Positions 32,826 to 39,115 of a stretch of 39,115 nucleotides of DNA are shown piece by piece (position 1 is the stretch's first letter; each line of letters begins with the position of its first letter). The notes beneath the pieces were generated by a model. That model saw only the letters and a list, made by a program, of their open reading frames with translations. It was not told the DNA's origin and made no database searches. This DNA comes from an uncultured Anaerolineae bacterium. Lineage in GTDB: Bacteria; Chloroflexota; Anaerolineae; Promineifilales; Promineifilaceae. The stretch spans positions 1-39,115 of the forward strand of contig CALECP010000036.1 of assembly GCA_937949915.1 (NCBI GenBank). Reading direction: 5' to 3'. Made by a program: the position numbers and the translations under genes.

Positions 32826-35113
32826 GCGAGACACCTATCCCTACCACTACATCGACTAACAACATGATCTCACGGTTCATCGGACGGATATGGCTACTCT
32901 TGAGCGTGGTATTTAGCCGGATAAAGCAACGTTTTACCCGTCGTTCTGTTCCTGTCCTTCTTCAGTTAAATGCGGTTGAATGTGGGGCGGCTTGCTTGGC
33001 GATGATTCTCAACTACTACGGACACAAAATTTCAGTCGCTGAGTGTAATCGTATCAGCGGAGTCGGCCGTGATGGACTGACCGCCCGCACGATTGTTGAA
33101 TCGGCTCGTAACTTTGGTTTGCGGACAAAAGCGTACAAAGTGCCGAATCTTGAAGTATTTCAGCATGTCGCCTTGCCCGCCATTATCCACTGGGACTTCA
33201 ATCACTTTGTCATCGTTGAAAAGTGGTCGCCTACCAAAGTTGTTATCGTTGACCCAGCTATTGGGCGACGTATTCTTACGCAAGCCGAATTTGATGAAGG
33301 CTTTACCGGTGTAGCGATGACGTTGGAGCCGGGTGCTCATTTTGAACGTCGCAACACGGCCGAAAAACCGCTCTGGCAACTTTATCTCAAAACCATACTT
33401 GGCGCGCGTACCGTTAAAACCACACTGCTTCAAGTGATGCTCACCTCTCTGTTCCTGCAAGCTATTGGTCTCGTATTTCCGTTTGTCACACAGATATTGG
33501 TAGATCGCATTCTGCCCAACCATCTTGATAACCTAATGCTGATTTTGGGCGCAGGGTTGCTTATCTTGGTTGTCGCACAAATGCTTGTCATCTATCTGCG
33601 GTCAGTTCTGCTCATCTATCTTCGCACCCGTCTCGATGCCCAACAAATGCTCGGTTTCTTTGAGCATTTGCTCAGCCTCCCTCTTGGCTTCTTCCAAGAA
33701 CGGAGCAGTGGTGACCTGATCATGCGCCTCAATAGTAACCGCTTTATCCGAGAGACATTAACTAATCAAACACTATCGACTGTGTTGGACGGTACATTTG
33801 TCATCGGATATTTGTTTATTCTCTGGTGGCAGAGCCCCCTATACGGTGTAATTGCGCTCGCGCTTGGCACAGTACAGATCGTTATCCTGCTCGTCAGTAC
33901 AAAGATGGTGCGTGAAGTCACCCAGCGCAACCTTATCACCCAGTCAGAATCGCAATCATATCTCTATGAGGCACTCGCTGGTATTACCACCATCAAAGCG
34001 GCCGGGACAGAACCACGTGTGTTCGATTTCTGGTCAAATCTATTTTTCAAAGGGCTGAATGTTTCGGCGGAGAAAGACCACCTCAACACAATCGTCAGTA
34101 CGCTCTTATCAACGATTCGCGCCTTCTCTCCCTTCATACTGCTCTGGGTCGGTGCCATCCAAGTGCTAGATGGCACGATGACATTGGGCATGATGCTCGC
34201 CCTCAATGCCCTTGCTACCGCCTTCCTTCTTCCATTGACTTCATTGCTAAATAATGGTCAGCAACTCCAGCATCTTGGCGCAGAGCTTGACCGTCTGGGC
34301 GACATCTTAAAGGCTGCTCCTGAACAACAGATTCAAGATGTGCAGACTGCGCCACAGTTAAGCGGTGCGATAGCCTTAAACAATGTCTCGTTTGGCTACG
34401 ACGAGCATTCCAATCCAATTTTACAAGATATTTCCGTCGATATTAAAGCAGGGCAGAAAGTGGCGATTGTCGGCCGTACCGGTGCAGGCAAAACAACGCT
34501 CGGTATGCTCTTGCTCGGTATGTATCGTCCCCGTGCTGGCTCAATCGCTTTCGATGACATGCCGCTCGAAACGCTGAACTATCAATCAGTGCGCCAGCAA
34601 TTCGGGGTCGTCACACAAGATTCATTTCTATTCGACACCTCAATTTTAGAAAATATTCGCTACAACAACCCTACATTGGGCATGAAAGATACGGTGATGG
34701 CGGCCTATGCGGCCGCCATTCACAACGACATCATGCAGATGCCAATGGGGTATGAAACCCGCGTCGCCGAACGGGGCGCAGGGTTGTCAGGTGGACAACG
34801 ACAAAGGCTCTCACTCGCACGTGCATTGGCAACAAAACCAGCCATCATGCTGCTTGATGAAGCGACCAGCCACCTCGACGAATTGACCGAACAGCATGTC
34901 GAACGCAGCTTAGACCAACTGGGATGTACACGCATTGTGATCGCCCATCGCCTAAGCACCGTTCGCAACGCTGACCTGATTCTGGTGCTTGATAACGGCC
35001 GTATCGTAGAACAAGGCACACATGAAGCACTACTCAACCAACACGGGTATTACGCCTCGCTCATTCAACCGGCTGAGGCGACAACCACCGCGCACCAAGA
35101 CGTTGGCGTGTGA
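32822..35113 (+). CDS. Peptidase-containing ABC exporter (C39, bacteriocin/NHLP type)
   Basis: This protein cleaves leader peptides after a Gly-Gly-type site and exports the product. The 763 residues give, in order, a C39 peptidase, six transmembrane helices (about 190-460) and an ATPase. The peptidase has Cys54 (QLNAVECGAACLAM), His128 (HWDFNHFVIVEK) and Asp144 (VIVDPAIG), a complete catalytic triad. The ATPase has Walker A (GRTGAGKTTLGM), signature LSGGQRQRLSLARAL, Walker B (AIMLLDEATSHLDE) and the H-loop IVIAHRLSTV. It is directly followed by the precursor genes. The third peptide (38951) has a leader suited to this peptidase. Confidence 0.95.
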   Translation: MSETPIPTTTSTNNMISRFIGRIWLLLSVVFSRIKQRFTRRSVPVLLQLNAVECGAACLAMILNYYGHKISVAECNRISGVGRDGLTARTIVESARNFGLRTKAYKVPNLEVFQHVALPAIIHWDFNHFVIVEKWSPTKVVIVDPAIGRRILTQAEFDEGFTGVAMTLEPGAHFERRNTAEKPLWQLYLKTILGARTVKTTLLQVMLTSLFLQAIGLVFPFVTQILVDRILPNHLDNLMLILGAGLLILVVAQMLVIYLRSVLLIYLRTRLDAQQMLGFFEHLLSLPLGFFQERSSGDLIMRLNSNRFIRETLTNQTLSTVLDGTFVIGYLFILWWQSPLYGVIALALGTVQIVILLVSTKMVREVTQRNLITQSESQSYLYEALAGITTIKAAGTEPRVFDFWSNLFFKGLNVSAEKDHLNTIVSTLLSTIRAFSPFILLWVGAIQVLDGTMTLGMMLALNALATAFLLPLTSLLNNGQQLQHLGAELDRLGDILKAAPEQQIQDVQTAPQLSGAIALNNVSFGYDEHSNPILQDISVDIKAGQKVAIVGRTGAGKTTLGMLLLGMYRPRAGSIAFDDMPLETLNYQSVRQQFGVVTQDSFLFDTSILENIRYNNPTLGMKDTVMAAYAAAIHNDIMQMPMGYETRVAERGAGLSGGQRQRLSLARALATKPAIMLLDEATSHLDELTEQHVERSLDQLGCTRIVIAHRLSTVRNADLILVLDNGRIVEQGTHEALLNQHGYYASLIQPAEATTTAHQDVGV

Positions 35114-35211
35114 CGCAACAAGACAGGGAAACGGCTACTTGACTGCAGCAGATAACCGCAACCCAAACAAAACTAACATTAGTAAGCATGTCTTGCTAAG
35201 GAGAAATAGAA
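35091..35211 (+). promoter_or_regulatory. Leader region of the first precursor gene (copy A of a duplicated module)
   Basis: This stretch runs from the end of the exporter gene to the first precursor ATG and has a diverged copy at 38832-38950. Shared blocks in the same order are ACCAAGACGTTGG, ACAGGGA, ACTGCAG, AACCG/GACCG, AAAACTAAC and CTAAGGAGAA. It begins with a hairpin around the GACG loop (one mismatch) and ends with the ribosome binding site AAGGAG eight bases before the ATG. Confidence 0.75.
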
Positions 35212-35349
35212 ATGCAAACTAAACGTAAATCAATGAAGAAGTTCGCGATCCGTGAAGTAGAAACAGTAAAGACAACAGCGGCTCTGTACAGTAGAGCTTG
35301 TGGGATGCCTGATTTCCCATGGGGTCCACCTCCATTCGTCCGCTTCTAA
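35212..35349 (+). CDS. Precursor-like peptide 1 (FPWGPPP core)
   Basis: This 45-residue peptide has a strong ribosome binding site. The first 31 residues (MQTKRKSMKKFAIREVETVK, then TTAALYSRACG) form a basic leader nearly identical to that of peptide 2. The C-terminal 14 residues, MPDFPWGPPPFVRF, form a Pro/aromatic-rich putative core. There is no signal peptide. It lies directly after a leader-cleaving exporter and before a PqqD-like/M50 gene, the usual setting for a ribosomally made, modified peptide. The single Cys30 sits at the leader/core boundary. I do not recognise a named family, and maturation is not readable from sequence. Confidence 0.82.
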   Translation: MQTKRKSMKKFAIREVETVKTTAALYSRACGMPDFPWGPPPFVRF

Positions 35350-35429
35350 TAGTTCGCTCAAGCTTATGAAATTCAACGCAGTTTGCCATATAGCATTATG
35401 TGGATGAATTTCAACCAATGGAGACAAAA

Positions 35430-35555
35430 ATGAAAACTAAACGTAAATCAATGAAGAAATTCGCAATCCGCGAAGTAGAGACAGTAAAGACAACAGCGGC
35501 TCTGTACAGTAGAGCTTGTGGTGATTTCCCATGGGATCTAATTCGGTATTACTGA
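35430..35555 (+). CDS. Precursor-like peptide 2 (FPWDLIRYY core)
   Basis: This 41-residue paralogue of peptide 1 lies 80 bases downstream. Over the first 92 bases the two genes differ at only five positions, and four of these are silent, so the leader is under purifying selection. After the shared ALYSRACG, the core is DFPWDLIRYY. Both cores share DFPW and end in a hydrophobic residue, Arg and one or two aromatic residues. GGAG lies six bases before the ATG. A long hairpin follows before the next gene. Confidence 0.82.
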   Translation: MKTKRKSMKKFAIREVETVKTTAALYSRACGDFPWDLIRYY

Positions 35556-35584
35556 TCCAGCATTGGAGATAAACCATTAAGACA

Positions 35585-35638
35585 CCTTTTCTGCTGGATT
35601 CTTCTACTAGATAGATGTAGAAGATTCAGCAGAGAAGG
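35585..35638 (+). promoter_or_regulatory. Long hairpin covering the upstream side of the M50 gene ribosome binding site
   Basis: About 22 base pairs form between 35585-35607 and 35617-35638, with one bulge, two G-U pairs and a nine-base loop (TAGATAGAT). The right arm runs into the G-rich ribosome binding site (35636-35642) of the metalloprotease gene. It could cap the precursor message, lower translation of the next gene, or both. It has no T-tract, so it is not a standard terminator. Confidence 0.7.
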
Positions 35639-35649
35639 GGGGATTTCTT

Positions 35650-36858
35650 ATGATGACTTACTCAGAAGACTCAACAGTAACGTTCCATCCATATACAAAA
35701 CAAGTGGATGAAGAAACAGTCGTTATCGGCCGACCCGAACAAGCTACATTCCTCGCTTTGCCTATTGACGCGGTTGAATTGCTTGAAAAACTGGCAGAGG
35801 GATCAACCCTCAAAGAAAGCGAAGTATGGTACGAGTCAATTTATGATGAAACCCCAGATATTGTAGATTTGTTACTTGTATTGGAAGAAAAAGGATTTAT
35901 CGTCACCTCCAACATACAGAAAGGTGATGCAGATACAACAGTAAGTCAAGTGAAGTTCCACTTCGAGAATCTACCAAAGCGGTTATTGAATGGGCTTTGG
36001 AGTAAGCAAACAATGCTACTTTATACTTGTGTAATCCTGTTAGGATGTCTTACGCTTGCTTTATCCCCATCTCTGTGGCCTTCGTATGATGTATTGATCT
36101 TCGATCACTCATTAGATGTAAACATTCTTAAATTACTCATTCTAACTTGGAGTTTAGTATTCGTTCATGAAATGGCACACCTAACGGCAGCACAGTTTAT
36201 GGGTGTCAACTCCCGACTCAGCCTTGGGAATAGAATGTGGATCATCGTCGGTGAAACAGATATGAGTGGAATCTGGACAATACCAAAGAAGAAGCGATAT
36301 CTGCCATTACTCGCTGGCATGATCTCCGATCTGGTCGGACTTTCTTCCATTTTTATCATTCTATTCATTGCTGAATCGACGACTTTCTCACTATCTAATT
36401 CTATCGAGACATGGTTGCAGATTACTATCTGGACGTACTTCTTTCAGATTTCTTGGCAATGCTATTTTTTCCTCCGGACAGATTTGTACTACATCATTGC
36501 CAACTTTTTCCAATGCAAGAATTTAATGAACGATACCCAAACATGGATGAAAAACCAATTGAAACGTTTTTTCAGAAACACAAATATCGTTGATCAAAGT
36601 GTAATTCCAAACCGCGAAATGAAGGTCATTCGTTATTACGCAGGGTTTTTGCTGCTCGGCCGTCTTGCCGCATTTAGCATCCTTTTCTTCATCATTCTGC
36701 CAATCGCTTGGACGTATTTGCAAATGATTGTTGAGATAGTGCGCGGCACAATGCCAAACACACTGGTCAGCCCCCTCATAATCGTCATCTTTTTTGTCAG
36801 CAATGGCTTAGGTTTATTACTTTGGATTAACAACTTAATAAAAACACGGAGAGCATAA
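35650..36858 (+). CDS. PqqD-like domain fused to an M50-type membrane metalloprotease
   Basis: This is a predicted maturation protease of the peptide cluster, 402 residues. Residues 1-95 resemble a PqqD/RRE winged helix, the fold that binds RiPP leaders (blocks ALPIDAVELLEKLAEGSTL and DLLLVLEEKGFI). A polytopic membrane part follows, with the zinc site HEMAH at 173-177 (LVFVHEMAHLTAAQFMGV). The downstream block RTDLYYIIANFFQCKNL supplies a likely third ligand, Asp278, as in YydH-like peptide zinc metalloproteases. Its G-rich ribosome binding site adjoins a strong hairpin. It stops two bases before the TPR gene. It could cut within the membrane or release the core; substrate choice is inferred from context. 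Confidence 0.85.
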   Translation: MMTYSEDSTVTFHPYTKQVDEETVVIGRPEQATFLALPIDAVELLEKLAEGSTLKESEVWYESIYDETPDIVDLLLVLEEKGFIVTSNIQKGDADTTVSQVKFHFENLPKRLLNGLWSKQTMLLYTCVILLGCLTLALSPSLWPSYDVLIFDHSLDVNILKLLILTWSLVFVHEMAHLTAAQFMGVNSRLSLGNRMWIIVGETDMSGIWTIPKKKRYLPLLAGMISDLVGLSSIFIILFIAESTTFSLSNSIETWLQITIWTYFFQISWQCYFFLRTDLYYIIANFFQCKNLMNDTQTWMKNQLKRFFRNTNIVDQSVIPNREMKVIRYYAGFLLLGRLAAFSILFFIILPIAWTYLQMIVEIVRGTMPNTLVSPLIIVIFFVSNGLGLLLWINNLIKTRRA

Positions 36859-36860
36859 AC

Positions 36861-38813
36861 ATGTTATTAAACACACAAACAAACCGTATGAGCGAAGTAA
36901 TTATTTTCAAGTCATCAAGTGGCAGCGAACGTGAACAATATCTATCATCCCAACTGCTTATTACGCCCGAAAGCATTGGTATGGAAACAAGATTCGTTTC
37001 ATGTGACATGCAGGAACACGGCATCTGGTCAGGCGTAAGAGAGTTGATTCTTCCGATTGTACCTCTGATTCATGAAGAAAGACCAGAATTGTTGACGAAA
37101 CATTGCTATGAATTGACACTCGTGTGCCCCGAGTTTCGCTCCATTATCCCTAATATCAATCCGACTTTAACAGAGAGTTCATTAGGGGATGAAAAAGTCC
37201 GTTCATATCCAGCGGATCGTGCCTATCGCACCGCACATGGGATTATCGACTTATTAACAACCTGGTCTGAACATAAACAAATAGGTTCATGGCTTATTGT
37301 TTGCAACTATTTCGACCGTGCCAGCCACTTAGCACAGTATTTCTTTCAGCATCTAATGAAACGTCGTGGAGAGCAACTACACATCAAGCTGGTAGTTGTT
37401 GTCAATCCCGCTTTTGACACAACACAGTTACAGTTCTCTGAACAATGCAACCTGACAACGGTGTTTCAACAGTTTGAATATGAGAAGCCTATAGTAACGA
37501 GTTCAAAAGAAGCTCGTGAGTTGGCACAAAGCTTAGAAGAAGAAATGCATAAACATGCAGGGACATGGCTTATGTCTTTGCCCAAACTAGTTCGATACTG
37601 GGAGCAGACCGACGATTTAGAACGTGCTGTCAAATACCAGATTGCTTTATTCAACTCATTTAATCATCGTGGTTACTATCAAGATGGACTGGTTTATGGA
37701 GAGCGAGCATTTGAGAATTTGTCTGAATTAGGGCAGGAGGGTCAAGAACAGTATGTGAAAGTACTCTCTGGGCTTGTTACCAGCTATATGGCGCTGGGGA
37801 AGATGGAGAATGCCCATGCTATTTTGAGCCAAGAGTTGGCAAAAGTGGGTGATGATCCTGTTAAAGTACATCTCTTTTATTTTATGAGTATGATGTATGT
37901 GCGCTTTTTGCCATCTGATCAGCAAGATTTTGCATTAGCAGAAGCATATATTGAAAAGGCACAACACCTCCTAGCCAATATCGAAATGCCATCCGAAACA
38001 GAGCGGCATTTCACACATTCATTTCTCCTCAATGGATTGGCATTCATTCGTGTCAGACAACGCAGAGCCGCAGATGCACTTACGATCTGCGAGCATTGCA
38101 TTGATCATCTGAACAAACATTTGTCATTAGATCAGCATCGCCTCCATCGCTCTGTTTTGATTTATAACACCGCCCAAGTGTATTTTTACATTGGTGAACA
38201 TAATATAGCTCTCGACTTCTATAGTCGGGCAATGGAGATGGATCCATTCTACTCTGAATACTATAACGAAAGGGGCAATACATATTTGCGAATTGGCAAA
38301 TTGGAAGAAGCCATTGCTGATTATCTACGAGCGATTGAACTTAGCCCTCCTTATCCTGAAGTGTTCCTCAACTTGGGGCAATGTTACAAACAGTTGGGGG
38401 AGATGACTCTCGCGGCTGATGCGTACTCACGTGCATTAGACCTCGATTCGGGACTTTTATTGGCGTATGTCGGCCGAGCGCAAGCATACGATGCTCTTGA
38501 TCAACTACAAAATGTTGTTAGTGATTATTCACAAGCGATCAAACTATCACCAGATGATATTTCATTACGCTCAAATCGTGGGTCCGCTCTATACGAATTA
38601 GACTTTTTGGAGCAAGCTTTGGCAGATTTTGATTACGCGATTTCTCACGACCCAAATCAGGCCGATTTGTATTACAACCGAGCGATTGTATTACAAGAAT
38701 TAGGTAATGTTGCTGCTGCAAACGAAGATCAAGGGATTTTTGATGAGCTGATGCAACCTAACCAACAAGATACACATCTTAACCAATATGGGCAATACGC
38801 CACCCCAATTTAA
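36861..38813 (+). CDS. Tetratricopeptide-repeat protein of the peptide cluster
   Basis: This soluble protein has 650 residues. The N-terminal half (about 1-230) contains DRAYRTAHGIIDLLTTW and SWLIVCNYFDRASHLAQYFF, followed by LVVVVNP. It looks like an alpha/beta domain of NTPase type, but no Walker A loop is visible. The C-terminal part (about 430-625) has around six TPR units with spacing near 34, such as AQVYFYIGEHNIALDFYSRA, GNTYLRIGKLEEAIADYLRA and GQCYKQLGEMTLAADAYSRA. TPRs make protein or peptide contacts, so it may be a scaffold or regulator of maturation. It starts two bases after the M50 gene. No exact family was recognised. Confidence 0.85.
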   Translation: MLLNTQTNRMSEVIIFKSSSGSEREQYLSSQLLITPESIGMETRFVSCDMQEHGIWSGVRELILPIVPLIHEERPELLTKHCYELTLVCPEFRSIIPNINPTLTESSLGDEKVRSYPADRAYRTAHGIIDLLTTWSEHKQIGSWLIVCNYFDRASHLAQYFFQHLMKRRGEQLHIKLVVVVNPAFDTTQLQFSEQCNLTTVFQQFEYEKPIVTSSKEARELAQSLEEEMHKHAGTWLMSLPKLVRYWEQTDDLERAVKYQIALFNSFNHRGYYQDGLVYGERAFENLSELGQEGQEQYVKVLSGLVTSYMALGKMENAHAILSQELAKVGDDPVKVHLFYFMSMMYVRFLPSDQQDFALAEAYIEKAQHLLANIEMPSETERHFTHSFLLNGLAFIRVRQRRAADALTICEHCIDHLNKHLSLDQHRLHRSVLIYNTAQVYFYIGEHNIALDFYSRAMEMDPFYSEYYNERGNTYLRIGKLEEAIADYLRAIELSPPYPEVFLNLGQCYKQLGEMTLAADAYSRALDLDSGLLLAYVGRAQAYDALDQLQNVVSDYSQAIKLSPDDISLRSNRGSALYELDFLEQALADFDYAISHDPNQADLYYNRAIVLQELGNVAAANEDQGIFDELMQPNQQDTHLNQYGQYATPI

Positions 38814-38831
38814 TTGGGGACGGCGATAACC

Positions 38832-38950
38832 ACAGCATACCAAGACGTTGGTATGCAACCAATCGAAACAGGGATATGACCATCTAACTGCAGTATATGA
38901 CCGTATCCTAAAGAAAACTAACCTAACTATTCTACTAAGGAGAATACAAA
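38832..38950 (+). promoter_or_regulatory. Leader region of the third peptide gene (copy B of the duplicated module)
   Basis: This is a diverged copy of 35091-35211 with the same block order. It begins with a perfect hairpin (GCATACCAA-GACG-TTGGTATGC, 38835-38856) and ends with AAGGAG eight bases before the ATG. Copy A has the same GACG loop and arms with one mismatch. Conservation of a hairpin plus ribosome binding site before two unlike peptides points to a shared control element. Confidence 0.75.
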
Positions 38951-39112
38951 ATGTCGAAGAACAAAACAACCAAAATGGAAGTAACAAATGCACTGGTCGA
39001 ACTAGATGCTATTCAACTTGAAGCAGTTAATGGCAGCAAGGATCGATGGACAATCAAAGGCGGCTGGTCACAATCTAGCGGCTTTTCAGTAGGCGTGTCA
39101 TTTAGCTTCTAA
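38951..39112 (+). CDS. Precursor-like peptide 3 with double-glycine-type leader
   Basis: This 53-residue peptide has an acidic leader ending LDAIQLEAVNGS, a bacteriocin-type double-glycine motif (here Gly-Ser) suited to cleavage by the C39 exporter at 32822. The predicted core is the last 24 residues: KDRWTIKGGWSQ, then SSGFSVGVSFSF. It is rich in Gly, Ser and aromatics, with no Cys. It shares its upstream control module with peptide 1 but no leader sequence. The gene is complete and ends three bases before the window edge; more cluster genes may follow. Confidence 0.83.
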   Translation: MSKNKTTKMEVTNALVELDAIQLEAVNGSKDRWTIKGGWSQSSGFSVGVSFSF

Positions 39113-39115
39113 TCT

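Noticed and set aside
35212-35555. Near-identical tandem blocks as an insertion sequence or direct-repeat scar
   Set aside because: The repeat coincides exactly with two reading frames with ribosome binding sites, and its differences are mostly silent, so it is a gene duplication under selection.
35212-35555. Peptides 1 and 2 as lanthipeptide or lasso precursors
   Set aside because: The cores have no Ser/Thr-Cys pairs for thioether rings, and no lanthionine synthetase or lasso cyclase is seen in the window; other RiPP types stay open.

Overview
The window is a bacterial chromosomal segment, most likely from the phylum Chloroflexota (Anaerolineae, Caldilineae or Ardenticatenia type). I infer this from the mix of families: a primase zinc finger with a CFGAC knuckle, cytochrome-fused CoxB with a YS-type CoxA, a ComP-like kinase and dispersed GTAGGGACACGG palindromes. 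No rRNA or tRNA is present to confirm it. Coding density is high and many operons overlap by a few bases. The palindrome CGGCCG is strikingly over-represented in the core genes.

Region 1 (1-6905) is housekeeping. It holds the start of an exported LVIVD-repeat protein on the minus strand, then dnaG-rpoD and argS. Region 2 (6972-11458) is a DNA-modification island. It contains a D12-class adenine methylase, a two-gene restriction-modification operon that resembles HaeIII (predicted target GGCC), a GntR/FCD regulator and an orphan response regulator. The predicted target GGCC is the core of the iterated CGGCCG word, while the restriction gene itself has no GGCC site.

Region 3 (11519-15861) is an aa3-type cytochrome c oxidase operon in the order coxB-coxA-subunit IV-coxC. 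It is followed by a hexanucleotide microsatellite, a terminator and a cluster of short palindromes. Region 4 (16302-21641) carries tatA, two small membrane proteins, a glycerophosphodiester phosphodiesterase with an unusual N-terminal domain, a lipid kinase, an MBL-fold hydrolase and the GTPase der. Region 5 (21720-28494) is nuoHIJKLM, part of respiratory complex I. NuoL and NuoM carry long His/Asp-rich segments, and nuoN is not present. A bidirectional terminator closes it.

Region 6 (28510-39115) is the most novel part. It reads as an undescribed peptide-natural-product system with its own signalling module. On the minus strand are a small exported Trp/Cys-rich peptide, a ComP-like polytopic histidine kinase and a LuxR-type response regulator, an arrangement like comX-comP-comA. 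Divergently on the plus strand are a short HlyD-like adaptor and a C39-peptidase ABC exporter. These are followed by two tandem precursor-like peptides with near-identical leaders and different aromatic cores, a PqqD-like/M50 metalloprotease fusion, a TPR protein, and a third peptide with a double-glycine-type leader. The upstream region of the first tandem peptide is duplicated in front of the third peptide, linking both to one control scheme. CGGCCG becomes sparse here, which suggests lateral acquisition. The cluster probably runs past the right edge of the window.
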